Shown here: piece by piece, positions 12,544 to 21,282 of the stretch
Layout of the letters: each line of letters begins with the position of its first letter
How positions within the stretch are numbered: position 1 is the first letter of the stretch
Assembly: GCA_963767645.1 (NCBI GenBank)
Contig: CAVYEW010000010.1
Location: 682,001-746,000, forward strand
Direction of reading: 5' to 3'
DNA from: DATFDN01 sp963767645
GTDB lineage: Bacteria; Pseudomonadota; Alphaproteobacteria; Acetobacterales; Acetobacteraceae
DNA length: 64,000 nucleotides
Position numbers and translations under genes: made by a program
The notes under the pieces: model-generated
What the model saw: only the letters and a program-made list of their open reading frames with translations
The model's database searches: none
Told to the model about the DNA's origin: nothing

Positions 12544-13404
12544 TCAGTCGGCCGCCAGTTTCTCGAACTGGGCTGGGCTGGTGAAACCCAGTGCGGAATG
12601 ACGCCGGACGGGATTGTAGAACCCATCGATGTAACGGGCGATGGCCTGCTCGGCTTCCTGGCGGGTGTCGAAGAGGGTGCGCCAGACGAGTTCGGATTTC
12701 AGCGTCTTGAAGAAGGTCTCCACCATGGAGTTGTCGTAGCAGTTTCCCTTGCCCGACATCGAGATCAGGATGGCGTGCTTTCTGAGCTCCGTCTGGTAGT
12801 CGATCGAGCAGTATTGGCTGCCGCGGTCGGAATGGTGGATCAGCCCCGCCTGCGGGCGGCGCAGGGCAAGAGCCTTGCGGAGCGCGGCAAGGGCCAGATC
12901 CCGGTGTAGCCGGTCGCCGACAGCCCAGCCAACGATCCGGCGCGCGAACAGGTCGATGACGACGGCGAGGTACAGCCAACCTTCCCGAGTCCAGATGTAG
13001 GAGATATCGGCGGCCCATTTCTCATCGGGCCCGCTCGCTGTGAAGTCCTGATCGAGCAGGTTGGGTGCGACCGGCCAGCCGTGATGGCTGTCCGTCGTGC
13101 GCTTGAACCGCCGCTTCTGCCGCGCCCTGAGCCCGTTCTCGCCCCTCAGGCGGGCGGTCCGGCGACGGCCAACCGCCAGGCCGCTGTCCCGCAGCTCCCG
13201 TGTCATCCGCGGACTGCCATAGGTGCCATTCGACAGGGCAAAGGCCGACCGAACATGCGCCAGCAGCACCATGTCCTGGTGCTGACGCCGACAGGCCGGC
13301 CGGTCCTTCCAGGCGAAATAGCCGCTCTGGCTGACGCCGAGCACACGGCAGAGACGGTGGACGGGGAACTCCGCTTTCGCCGCATCGATGAGCGCGAACC
13401 TCAT
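12544..13404 (-). CDS. IS3-family transposase OrfB (DDE catalytic subunit)
   Basis: A 286-residue integrase-like protein. The DDE motif is visible: Asp in WAADISYIWTREGWLYLAVVID, Asp in LIHHSDRGSQYCS, and Glu in NCYDNSMVETFFKTLKSEL with the usual Lys/Arg spacing. An HTH_21-like segment (LCRVLGVSQSGYFAW) precedes the core. It ends in RRHSALGFTSPAQFE as in many IS3 members. Normally the active enzyme is the OrfAB fusion made by -1 frameshifting. No disruption is seen, so the element may be active. Confidence 0.95.
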   Translation of the reverse strand: MRFALIDAAKAEFPVHRLCRVLGVSQSGYFAWKDRPACRRQHQDMVLLAHVRSAFALSNGTYGSPRMTRELRDSGLAVGRRRTARLRGENGLRARQKRRFKRTTDSHHGWPVAPNLLDQDFTASGPDEKWAADISYIWTREGWLYLAVVIDLFARRIVGWAVGDRLHRDLALAALRKALALRRPQAGLIHHSDRGSQYCSIDYQTELRKHAILISMSGKGNCYDNSMVETFFKTLKSELVWRTLFDTRQEAEQAIARYIDGFYNPVRRHSALGFTSPAQFEKLAAD

Positions 13405-13706
13405 CGACTTCCCTCCCGGGCGAAAAAAGCGGTGGCCTTTTTCAGGATGTCCCGCTCCTGGCGCAGGATCTCATTCTCCCGCCGCAGCCGCTTCAGCTCG
13501 GCCGCCATCTCCGGCTCCGCTGCCGAGGACGGATCGGCAGCACGTCGATCACGGCTCCGGCTGATCCATCGAACCAGTGTCGACAGGCCCACCCCCAGAT
13601 CTCCCGCGATCTCGCGTTGCGTCCGCCCGCTGGTCAGCACCAGGCGCACCGCTTCGTCCTCAAATTCCCTGGTAAACCGTCGCTGCTGCGTCATCGAGTT
13701 CCTCAT
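13401..13706 (-). CDS. IS3-family transposase OrfA (helix-turn-helix subunit)
   Basis: A 101-residue protein: RRFTREFEDEAVRLVLTSGRTQREIAGDLGVGLSTLVRW is the DNA-binding helix-turn-helix. A leucine-zipper-like stretch, MAAELKRLRRENEILRQERDILKKA, follows. OrfA binds the ends and regulates transposition. Its last codons contain the slippery T TTT TTC, from which the OrfAB fusion can be made. Its stop overlaps the orfB start by four bases. It looks intact. Confidence 0.93.
   Translation of the reverse strand: MRNSMTQQRRFTREFEDEAVRLVLTSGRTQREIAGDLGVGLSTLVRWISRSRDRRAADPSSAAEPEMAAELKRLRRENEILRQERDILKKATAFFAREGSR
13422..13428 (-). promoter_or_regulatory. -1 frameshift heptamer for IS3 OrfAB
   Basis: On the minus strand the heptamer T TTT TTC lies in the OrfA zero frame (gcT TTT TTC). 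A -1 slip here continues as FFRPGGKSMRF directly into the OrfB frame. UUUUUUC is a recognised -1 slippery heptamer, and IS3 elements make their transposase this way. Confidence 0.75.
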
Positions 13707-14494
13707 ACCTCACTGGGAACTCTCCACATCCGAAGCAAGTCCACTTGGCAACGAGACCGCTGCGCAACAGCTCGGTCATGACCTGCACGTCCGAGCCGCT
13801 CAGACCCAGCTCCGCAGCGATCTGCCGGTTCGAGAGCTTCAGCCCCATGAAGTAGAGGCACAACACCCAGACCCGCAGCGGCTGGTGATGTCCGGCCAGC
13901 ACTGTCCCGGTGAGATCGTCGAAACGCGACATGCATGCTTGACAGCGATATCGCTGCCGATGCGGCGCGTGTCATCGTGTCCGTTGCGGACCACCGCGTC
14001 ACCGCCGCATTCAGGACAGCGGGTCCCTGCTGGCCAGCGGTGCTGGCGCACCATCGCAAAACACTTCGCATCATCGATCAGAGAAGCGAGATTGACCAAC
14101 TCCGCTGCGGCCATGATGGCTCGGGCTCCTCGTGCAGGTCGGCCAATTCTCCCCGACCCAGCCCACCATCGCACCCGCCCTTCAGGTGCGCCACCTCAGT
14201 CCGGTCCATCACCCCGGAAGCCGACAAGAGCCTTCCGAGATATGAAGGTCGCAATGGACCTCGCGTGGAGCTCACCACCATCGCTGGCGGGCTCGGCCGG
14301 ACATTGGGCTACCGCCGCGCTCAACCCGAAGCGGACATTTTCGCACCGGACTTCTGCAACAGGTAAGTCGTTGATGCAGCAGGGCTCGGAATGGTTTTGC
14401 TGAACCCTTGCAGACCGTGATGGGGTGGACGCCTCCCCGACGGCCTTGGTGTGCCAGAGTGGCGGTGTTGGTCACCACTGAACAGGAGGCGCCC

Positions 14495-15520
14495 GTGTCG
14501 GAGGCTAGCACGATCGGCTTGGACTTGGCGAAGCACGTCTTTCAGGCGCACGGGGCGGATGCGGCCGGCAAGGTCGTCTTCCGCAAGCGGCTGCGGCGCG
14601 AGCAGGTACTGCAGTTCTTCGCTGCGCACCCCGCATGCGTGGTGGCGATAGAGGCCTGCAGCGGTGCGCATCACTGGGCGCGCGAGCTTGCGCGACTGGG
14701 CCACGAGGTCCGCCTGATCCCGCCTGCCTACGTGAAGCCGTTTGTCAAGCGGCAGAAGAACGACGCTGCTGACGCCGAGGCGATCTGCGAGGCGGCACAG
14801 CGGCCGACGATGCGCTTCGTGGCGGTCAAGAGCGAGGCGACGCAGGCCAATGCGGCTGTGTTCCGGGCCCGCGACCTCCTGGTCCGACAGCGGACACAGG
14901 CGATCAACGCTCTGCGCGGGCATCTCGGCGAGTATGGTCTGGTCGCGGCGAAAGGCCCTGGTCACGTCACCAAGCTCATCGAGCACGTGGAGGATCCGGC
15001 CAGCAGTGTGCCTGAGGCCGCGCGGGTGGTGCTTCGCACGCTCATCGAGGCGCTGCGGTTCCTGGCGGAGAGGATCGAGCTCCTCGATCGCGAGATCGCT
15101 CGTCGTGCCCGCGAGGACAGCGAGGTGAAGCGGCTGACGAGCATACCCGGAGTGGGGCCGATCACCGCCACGGCGCTGGCCGCATTGGCGCCACCCGCGA
15201 GCGCTTTCAGGAAGGGCCGTGACTTCGCCGCCTGGGTGGGGCTGACGCCCTTACAGCACTCTACCGGCGGCAAGCAGAAGCTCGGCGCGACCTCGAAGAT
15301 GGGCGAGCGAACGCTGCGACGGCTCCTGATTATCGGGGCGAGCTCGGTGGTGCGCACAGCGATCAGGCAGGGCGTCTCATCAGAGTCCTGGCTCGGGCGG
15401 ATGCTGGCTCGCAAGCCCAGGATGCTCGTGATCGTGGCCCTTGCCAACAAGATGGCCCGCACCGCCTGGGCGCTACAGGCCAAAGGCGAGATCTATCGGA
15501 CTCCCGCTGTGGCGGCCTGA
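14495..15520 (+). CDS. IS110-family transposase, IS1111-type
   Basis: A 341-residue DEDD recombinase. The N-terminal RuvC-like part has IGLDLAKHVFQ with the first acidic residue, then VVAIEACSGAHHWARELARLGH and KNDAADAEAICEA. The C-terminal Tnp_20 part has SIPGVGPITATALAA and FAAWVGLTP. The wording IGLDLAKxVFQ with YVKPFVKRQKNDAADAEAI is the IS1111 subgroup. GTG 14495 is chosen because CAGGAGG lies at 14483-14489, five bases upstream, and the family start SEASTIGLDLA follows; a longer frame upstream has no such support. The frame is intact. Confidence 0.9.
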   Translation: MSEASTIGLDLAKHVFQAHGADAAGKVVFRKRLRREQVLQFFAAHPACVVAIEACSGAHHWARELARLGHEVRLIPPAYVKPFVKRQKNDAADAEAICEAAQRPTMRFVAVKSEATQANAAVFRARDLLVRQRTQAINALRGHLGEYGLVAAKGPGHVTKLIEHVEDPASSVPEAARVVLRTLIEALRFLAERIELLDREIARRAREDSEVKRLTSIPGVGPITATALAALAPPASAFRKGRDFAAWVGLTPLQHSTGGKQKLGATSKMGERTLRRLLIIGASSVVRTAIRQGVSSESWLGRMLARKPRMLVIVALANKMARTAWALQAKGEIYRTPAVAA

Positions 15521-15783
15521 AGGTCGTCCACGGTCAGGAGGCGTCGGCAGCGTAGGGCGGTCGGAAGGAGAGTATGGCGCACAGTCGATGAGAGACGGGA
15601 TCGGCAAGCCAGTTTTTCACACTGCGCCTTGAGCGCGTGACTGTGATTTGGACCCGGTCCGCGAACTCCCATACGGGCCTGCGGCAATGATCGGCCGCAG
15701 CAAAGGCCGCACAGATGTCAGCACCCGACTACGCGCGAAATGCTCCTGAAGATTTCTCTTGCGCTCACGGAGGCGTCCACAGA
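15521..15783 (+). ncRNA. non-coding 3' region of the IS1111-type element, candidate guide (bridge) RNA region
   Basis: No gene is seen in these 263 bp. IS110-family elements carry a structured guide RNA in the long non-coding end, downstream of the recombinase in the IS1111 subgroup. The position fits, but I did not establish the fold or the element boundary, so this marks where to look. Confidence 0.3.
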
Positions 15784-15920
15784 TGTGAAAACCCCGTCGG
15801 CCACAGCGACCACGCAATATCCGTCTAACCGCAGACCCTATAGTATGGCTGAAACGTTTGATTCGGCAGCTCGATGCGTAAGATTAATGCCTGTTGCCGT
15901 TACGGCATGGAGTTTTCACA
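15784..15920. repeat. MITE-like inverted repeat, left copy
   Basis: About 137 bp bounded by TGTGAAAAC and GTTTTCACA. It is nearly identical, in inverted orientation, to 17756-17892, with the same internal text (for example GCGTAAGATTAATGCCTGTT). There is no coding capacity. Similarity to the right copy extends a little past the inner end (ATGCAGCA). Terminal inverted repeats with no gene are the mark of a non-autonomous element; the parent transposon is not in the window. The stretch from here to 16087 has no gene. Confidence 0.85.
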
Positions 15921-16087
15921 CCGTCTGCTTGATTTATGCAGCAAGGCCGTAGGGGCGAGAAAGTCTGCCTCACACCGGCAGTAGTGATGCGATGGGTGGT
16001 CACGCCGGTGCTAGATCGCGTAGCCCCTGCGTATGAGCTATGACGCCAACACACTGAAATGGCTCTCACCTGAACAGGCGGGACCTC

Positions 16088-16930
16088 ATGGAAAGAGGCT
16101 CAGTTCGGCAGCCGCTACTCTACTGGGGCATAATGCCAGCCTTAGTCGCTCTAGGGCTCGTGATGGCTGGGCTTTTGGCCTTCTACCCAAACACGATCAA
16201 GTGGTTCAACGATCAGAAAGCCTGGGAGCTCACACTTCAGTTCCTTTTCGTGGCAGTGCTCGGCGGAGGAAGTCGCGCTCTTCTACCGGTCCATGGAGGC
16301 GCTTCGGTCCGAGCGGCTTAGGGATGAAGAGCGATCGCGAGAACGCATGGAAGCACAGCGGGCCGCCCTTGAGAAAATTCGGCAGGAGCTGGTCGAAAAT
16401 TATCACTCCACTAAAAAGCTAAGGCGCACGCTTCGGGCGATTGCCTTGCCGGTCCCGGGCACCGAGCGCCACGGCTGCAAACGCGAGCGCTTTACAAAGC
16501 TTATGGACCAGCTTGAAGAAACACAACTACAGGCCGAAGCACTAGCAGCCGAAATTGAAGCGCGCCAAGACCTTTTCTCAATAACTGACAAAGACAAATT
16601 GAAACTATTAGTAAATAAACCCGTATACTACTTACGGGAATTGCTTAGATATTATGAGGAGAGTAAATCAAGGCCGGCACTAGGCGATGACAGTGACTTA
16701 GTTACACTTGATGAGAGCTTGACAGCTTTTGCAGGATTCGATGGCGAAGAAGCCATAATGCATGAATATTATTACCCAATCAGTGAAGCTCGAAAATTCA
16801 TTGTAGCACTCATCGAACAAAGCATACCTCGGCCCCTTTCAATGTCATCGACGACGGTGCGAAATTCTTGCAAGGATTGGGATTCCTTGTCCGTGACCTT
16901 GGCACCACCAGGCTATATTGATCGCACCTT
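16088..16930 (+). CDS. hypothetical membrane-anchored coiled-coil protein, frameshifted, 3' end unclear
   Basis: The N-terminal part has two hydrophobic segments (PALVALGLVMAGLLAFY and LTLQFLFVAVLG). One surplus G at 16265 then shifts the frame. The continuation EEVALFYRSMEALRSERLRDEERSRERME is a charged coiled coil, followed by KLMDQLEETQLQAEALAAEIEARQ and a helical region ending near IVALIEQSIP. It looks like a small membrane protein with a cytoplasmic helical rod; no family is recognised. The frame stays open to 17318, but beyond about 16930 it overlaps the next gene and loses coherence, so the true end is uncertain. Bases 16400-16900 are clearly lower in GC than the neighbours, a sign of transfer. 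Confidence 0.45.
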
Positions 16931-17001
16931 GCAATGCAGAGTTCGCAAGGCTGATCATGGCTGGAGAAAGAAGACCGCGCCTGTCGATGGAGGAGAACCC
17001 C

Positions 17002-17646
17002 ATGACGCCAATCGATCGCCTAATCCCCGACCGCACGGCCCTGATCGTCGTCGATGTTCAGCGATACTTCGTTCACCCGGAGTATCCGTTTGGGAAATGG
17101 GTTACCGGGTTGGCCCCCGAGGGGGCCAACGCCTATTTCAAACGGGTGCGCGATTTGGTGATACCGAACATCCAGCGCCTCCTGGAACGTGCACGGCAAC
17201 TTGGCCTCTTCGTCGTGTTCACCGAAGCCGGTTCTCTACAGCCCGACGGCGCCGATCTGCCGGGATGGATGAGGCGCCACATAGCGACGAGTGGAGCGGC
17301 AGTCTATCCGCCCTTTAGCGATCCGAGCTGCCGAGTCGATGACAGCATATTACCGCATCCTGGCGAATTGATTTTGCAAAAGACAACCAGCGGACCATTA
17401 AACTCTACAAAACTTGACCAAACCCTGCGCGTCCTTAGAATTGACACGGTCGTCGTCGCAGGAGTGGTGACCGAAGTATGCGTGGCACAAACGGCCCGTG
17501 AATTCGGCGACCGCGATTTCGACGCCATCGTAGTTGACGATGCCTGTGCCAGTATGGACGAGGCACGGCACAAAGCAGCACTGGAGACTATCGCCATCAC
17601 GTTCGGCTTCGTTGCGTCGACTGAGGATGTCCTTGCCCGCCTGTGA
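17002..17646 (+). CDS. isochorismatase-family cysteine hydrolase
   Basis: A 214-residue hydrolase of the isochorismatase/nicotinamidase fold. The catalytic triad is visible: Asp in ALIVVDVQRYF, Lys in LILQKTTSGPL, and Cys in VAGVVTEVCVAQTAREFGD. The cis-peptide V-V before TEVC is also in place. Start 17002 is preferred because GGAGGAG lies just upstream; the frame is open further 5'. Family members hydrolyse isochorismate, nicotinamide, N-carbamoyl compounds or biuret; the substrate cannot be told here. It stands alone inside the segment framed by the two MITE-like repeats. Confidence 0.85.
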   Translation: MTPIDRLIPDRTALIVVDVQRYFVHPEYPFGKWVTGLAPEGANAYFKRVRDLVIPNIQRLLERARQLGLFVVFTEAGSLQPDGADLPGWMRRHIATSGAAVYPPFSDPSCRVDDSILPHPGELILQKTTSGPLNSTKLDQTLRVLRIDTVVVAGVVTEVCVAQTAREFGDRDFDAIVVDDACASMDEARHKAALETIAITFGFVASTEDVLARL

Positions 17647-17755
17647 CCGGAGGTCGTCATCAATTGCCCGCTCCGACCGGAGGTCATTTCCTACGATTTC
17701 CTGTTCCCGCAGAACTTGTCAGTGATTTTGCGTGCTGCATAAGTCTTGCAGACCG

Positions 17756-17892
17756 TGTGAAAACTCCATGCCGTAACGGCAACAGGCATTAATCTTACGC
17801 ATCGAGCTGCCGAATCAAACGTTTCAGCCATCCTATAGGGTCTGCGGTTAGACGGATATTGCGTGGTCGCTGTGGCCGACGGGGTTTTCACA
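17756..17892. repeat. MITE-like inverted repeat, right copy
   Basis: Inverted partner of 15784-15920. Ends: TGTGAAAAC ... GTTTTCACA, extended here by GCAGACCG outside the left end and CGGTCTGC outside the right end, so its own terminal inverted repeat is about 17 bp. The gene-free stretch 17647-18004 contains only this element and some AT-richer DNA. Confidence 0.85.
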
Positions 17893-18004
17893 CGGTCTGC
17901 TTGAATTTTGCAACGCAGCGCGCGACCGCGCTTTAATAAGCCTTTTGTGCTTCATAAATTATCGGCGCTCGATATTATAGAGCGACGAAATACAGCTGAG
18001 TTAG

Positions 18005-18421
18005 TCAGGTCTCCGGCACCGCGCGCTGAAAATTGTAGCCCGGCGCGTCGGTGTTTTTGCACTTCGGGCACTCGTGGACGGGGATCGAGCCGGTCAACCC
18101 GCCGCCTGCTCTGGCTGATTGCGAAAGCACCTGTCCCTTGTCGATCCCGCTGAGATGCCGGATGGGAAGATGCCCAACCATCAGCATGGGCGCGGGCGGG
18201 TTCTGACAGCGGCACAGCGTATAGCCGAGCGCGGCGGCAACAGCGGCCTCGCCCTCGGCTATCTTCTCCGTAGCCTGCTCAAGCGCCGTTCCTACGCGGT
18301 CTTTGGCGCTGCCGCTCGGCAATGTGTCCCTCACGTCGCTCACGATTCCCAGCGCCGTCTTGGCGGTGTCGAAAGCCGTTTTCACCGCGCTGAGTCCAGC
18401 GGCAACATCGGACAGGTTCAT
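18005..18421 (-). CDS. hypothetical protein with a C-terminal CxxC pair
   Basis: A 138-residue protein, not recognised. The N-terminal half is an Ala-rich helical region (LSDVAAGLSAVKTAFDTAKTALG, then TALEQATEKIAEGEAAVAAALG). The C-terminal half has Cys residues in CRCQNPP and HECPKCKN, possibly a small zinc site. Such helix-plus-zinc proteins occur in phage and plasmid modules, but nothing else phage-like is nearby. The frame and composition look coding; the annotation as a gene is moderately safe. Confidence 0.5.
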   Translation of the reverse strand: MNLSDVAAGLSAVKTAFDTAKTALGIVSDVRDTLPSGSAKDRVGTALEQATEKIAEGEAAVAAALGYTLCRCQNPPAPMLMVGHLPIRHLSGIDKGQVLSQSARAGGGLTGSIPVHECPKCKNTDAPGYNFQRAVPET

Positions 18422-18713
18422 AGCGGGCGACTCCGGCGCAGAGTGCGCTATGCCGAGATCTCTATATCTTGATCGTCAAAGCGAAAAAGTCAGCCGCATA
18501 ACGCCCATTATGCAAATTCGTTCCTAGTATTCACCAGCTCCTCGCAGCGCAAGGCAAATAGAGATGCCGGGCCAGTTACCCGACCAGACCGCCGCTCCTA
18601 TCTCCGCCCCGCAATGCCGCCACGGCCGCGCTCCGCCAACAGCCGTCACCAGACCGGGCGGCTGGCATCCGCTCATGCTGTCGCATCGACCGCCCGTAGT
18701 CTTGGCGCCTACC

Positions 18714-18796
18714 GTCACTCCCGCAAATACGGGGATTCAGGCCAGTCCACCGAGTTTCATGCGGTTTCTTTGGAGTCCCGCTTCGCGGGAATCACG
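18714..18796. repeat. short palindromic intergenic repeat
   Basis: Contains ACTCCCGCAAATACGGGG and TCCCGCTTCGCGGGA hairpins and resembles dispersed C/G palindromes of alphaproteobacteria. The surrounding gene-free stretch 18422-18905 shows nothing else that I can support. Confidence 0.5.
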
Positions 18797-18905
18797 AATG
18801 ATCGGTCAGGACGTCGGGCCGTTGATACCACGGCAGACTTCCCCTGCCCCTTCCACACGAAGGGGTAGCGTGGTTGGCGACTCCTGAGTCACAAGGAGGC
18901 TGGCG

Positions 18906-19904
18906 TCACAGCCAGCGCGGCACCGGCAGGTTCTTCTCCCGCAGGAACGCCGGGTTGAACAGTTTCGACTGATACCGTGCCCCGCCGTCGCAGAGGATCG
19001 TCACGATCGTGTGCCCCTTGCCCAGTTCGCGGGCGAGGCGGATCGCCGCGGCGACGTTGATGCCGCTGGAGCCGCCGAGCACCAGGCCCTCGTGCTCGAC
19101 GAGATCGAAGATGACCGGCAGCGCCTCCTCATCGGTGATCCGCAGGGCGGCGTCGATCGGGGCGCCCTCCAGATTCCTGGTGATGCGGCTGTTGCCGATG
19201 CCCTCGGTGATCGAGCTGCCCTCGGCCAGCAGCTCGCCCCGCGTGTAGTGGTTGTAGAACGCCGAGCCCATCGGGTCGGCGAGCACGATCCGCACCTCGG
19301 GCTTGCGCGCCTTCAAGGCCAGGCCGACGCCGGCGATGGTGCCGCCGGTGCCGGCGGAGCAGGTGAAGGCGTCGACCTTTCCCCCGGTCTCGGCCCAGAT
19401 CTCCTCGCCGGTGGTGCGCCGATGACCCTCGCGGTTGGCGACGTTGTCGAACTGGTTGGCCCAGATCGCGCCGTTCGGCTCGGTCTCCGCCAGTTCCGCC
19501 GCCAGCCGCTCGGAGGCGCGGACGTAGTTGCCCGGGTCGCGATACGGCTTGGCGGGCACCAGACGCAGATCGGCGCCGATGAGGCGCAGGAAGTCCTGCT
19601 TCTCCTGGCTCTGCGTCTCCGGCATGACGATGATGGTGCGATAGCCGCGCGCGTTGCCGACCAGCGCCAGGCCGATGCCGGTGTTGCCGGCCGTGCCCTC
19701 GACGATGACGCCGCCGGGCCGCAGCCGTCCGGCGGCCTCCGCGTCCTCGACGATCGCCAGCGCGGCCCGGTCCTTCACCGAGCCGCCAGGGTTCAGGAAC
19801 TCGGCCTTGCCGAGGATCTCGCAGCCGGTGGCCTCGGAGGCCCGCTTGAGGCGGATCAGCGGCGTGTTGCCGATGGTGCCGAGGAAACCGTCGCGGATGG
19901 TCAT
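18906..19904 (-). CDS. cysK: cysteine synthase A (O-acetylserine sulfhydrylase-like)
   Basis: PLP enzyme making cysteine from O-acetylserine and sulfide. The Schiff-base Lys44 is in NPGGSVKDRAA, the substrate loop is EGTAGNTGIGLA, and the phosphate-binding loop is SAGTGGTIAGVG. The length of 332 residues is normal. A cystathionine beta-synthase-like role is possible, since the family overlaps. The ATG overlaps the stop of cfa by four bases, so the two are cotranscribed, with cfa first. Confidence 0.9.
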   Translation of the reverse strand: MTIRDGFLGTIGNTPLIRLKRASEATGCEILGKAEFLNPGGSVKDRAALAIVEDAEAAGRLRPGGVIVEGTAGNTGIGLALVGNARGYRTIIVMPETQSQEKQDFLRLIGADLRLVPAKPYRDPGNYVRASERLAAELAETEPNGAIWANQFDNVANREGHRRTTGEEIWAETGGKVDAFTCSAGTGGTIAGVGLALKARKPEVRIVLADPMGSAFYNHYTRGELLAEGSSITEGIGNSRITRNLEGAPIDAALRITDEEALPVIFDLVEHEGLVLGGSSGINVAAAIRLARELGKGHTIVTILCDGGARYQSKLFNPAFLREKNLPVPRWL

Positions 19905-21178
19905 GAGGGCGACCGCCTCAGCTCGTGCGCCGGGGTTGGCGACGCGGCCGCGGCGCCGGCCATGCGCCGCTCGGTCTCAATGATGTACTGGCGCGTCAGC
20001 GGCACCGCGGTCTGCTCGTGGGCGAGCTGGATCTGGAAGACCATCATGTTCTCGCGACGGAACGACAGCTCGGCCCCGGCGAGATAGAACTCGAACATGC
20101 GGCAGAACCGCTCGTCGTACAAGGCGGCGATGGCGTCGCGGTTGGCGGCGAATCGCCGGCGCCAGTGGCGCAGGGTCTCGGCGTAGTGCAGCCGCAGGAT
20201 CTCCATGTCCGTGGTGAGCAGGCCGGAGCGTTCGATCGCCGGGAACACCTCGGACAGCGCCGGACAGTAGCCGCCGGGGAAGATGTATTTGTTGATCCAA
20301 GGATTGGTCGAGCCCGGCACCTCGTTGCGGCCGATCGCGTGCAGCACCGCCACGCCCTCCGGCTTCAGGCAGCGGGCGAGGGTGGCGAAGAACTGCTGGT
20401 AGTGGACCACGCCGACATGCTCGAACATGCCGACCGAGACGATGCGGTCGAAGCGCTCATCGACCGCACGGTAGTCGAGCAGCTCGAAGCGCACGCGGTC
20501 GCTCAGCCCCTCCGCCTCGGCGCGGGCGCGCAATTCGGCCAGCTGCTCGGTGGACAGCGTCACGCCCAGCACGCGCGCCCCGTAGTCGCGCGCGAGGGTG
20601 ATCCCCAGGCCTCCCCAGCCCGAGCCGATATCGAGCACCGTCAGGTCGGGGCGGGTCAGGCACAGCTTGGCCGCGAGATGGTGCTTCTTCGCTGCCTGCG
20701 CCTCCTCCAACGTCTCGTCGCCGCGCGGGAAATAGGCGCACGAGTACTGCCGGTCGCGATCCAGGAACAGGCTGTAGAGCCGTCCGCTGAGATCGTAGTG
20801 ATGGGCGACATTGCGCCGGGCGCGCGGCGCCGGGTTGTACTGGTCGAGGCGCCGGCGGGCCGCGGCGAGGCTGGCGCGGAGCTGGGCGATCGGATGGCCG
20901 CCGGCATTGGCCATCAGATTCGTCATCAGCAGATCCAGCACCTGGTAGATGTCGGACCCGTCCGGAGCCAACCCGCCATCCATGTAGCACTCCCCCGCCG
21001 CGAGCGTGGGGTTGAATAGCAGGCGCCTTATGGTGGCGTTGTCGCGCAGCTTCAGCCCGGCCTCGGGACCCGTTCCAGGCGGAGCGCCATAAGTGGTGGT
21101 GCTGGAATCCGGCCAGCGTATGGTCAGCCGTCCCCGCGTGATGAACCGCTTCAGGATGGCATCCAGGGCAGCACGCAT
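19901..21178 (-). CDS. cfa: cyclopropane-fatty-acyl-phospholipid synthase
   Basis: SAM-dependent enzyme that adds a methylene bridge to unsaturated acyl chains of membrane lipids. 425 residues. The SAM site is VLDIGSGWGGLGITLARDYGARVLGVT, followed by EHVGVVHYQQFF and the family-specific NPWINKYIFPGGYCPALSEV. The N-terminal 130 residues are the lipid-binding part found in this family. The start is supported by AGGAG just upstream. It forms an operon with cysK; SAM use and sulfur supply may explain the pairing, but this is inference. Confidence 0.93.
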   Translation of the reverse strand: MRAALDAILKRFITRGRLTIRWPDSSTTTYGAPPGTGPEAGLKLRDNATIRRLLFNPTLAAGECYMDGGLAPDGSDIYQVLDLLMTNLMANAGGHPIAQLRASLAAARRRLDQYNPAPRARRNVAHHYDLSGRLYSLFLDRDRQYSCAYFPRGDETLEEAQAAKKHHLAAKLCLTRPDLTVLDIGSGWGGLGITLARDYGARVLGVTLSTEQLAELRARAEAEGLSDRVRFELLDYRAVDERFDRIVSVGMFEHVGVVHYQQFFATLARCLKPEGVAVLHAIGRNEVPGSTNPWINKYIFPGGYCPALSEVFPAIERSGLLTTDMEILRLHYAETLRHWRRRFAANRDAIAALYDERFCRMFEFYLAGAELSFRRENMMVFQIQLAHEQTAVPLTRQYIIETERRMAGAAAASPTPAHELRRSPS

Positions 21179-21282
21179 TTCCGGCTCCTCGTGGCGGGTT
21201 CACCGTTGCAGAAGATGGCCAAACCGGCCGGTGCCGTCAAAGCGGAGCGCGGCGGCGGGGGTTGCACGCCGCCGCGCGCGCC

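Larger units (their letters stand above)
12510..13743 (-). mobile_element. IS3-family insertion sequence nested in the IS1595 element
   Basis: The ends are imperfect inverted repeats beginning TGGACTTGCT (12510; counterpart ending at 13743). A 3-bp target duplication CTT lies at 12507-12509 and 13744-13746. The length of 1,234 bp fits the IS3 family. Excising it with one CTT restores the frame of the host transposase across the junction (LRSGLVAK-TPAVSLEG), which proves the boundaries. It carries orfA and orfB. Confidence 0.95.
11935..14114 (-). pseudogene. IS1595-family transposase, split and frameshifted
   Basis: Begins at 14114 with AELVNLASLIDDAKCFAMVRQHRWP and a zinc ribbon (CPECGG ... 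CQAC). It continues through DDLTGTVLAGHHQPLRVWVLCLYFM to the IS3 insertion. The reading resumes at 12509 with TPAVSLEGEVEIDEVYVVAGHKGQ and ends RSWLRPHRGISQNKLPLYLG at 11935, which is the IS1595 C-terminal signature. Apart from the insertion there are two one-base deletions, near 13970 and near 12410. It cannot make an active transposase by itself. Confidence 0.9.
11902..14232 (-). mobile_element. IS1595-family insertion sequence, interrupted by an IS3-family element
   Basis: Both ends are visible as inverted repeats of 27 bp with one mismatch, starting GGCTCTTTTCGGCTTCCGG at 11902 and its counterpart ending at 14232. The flanks carry an 8-bp direct repeat TTCCGAGA (11894-11901 and 14233-14240), the duplication size known for IS1595 elements. 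The transposase is on the minus strand and broken (see its entry). Subtracting the nested element leaves about 1.1 kb. Confidence 0.92.
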
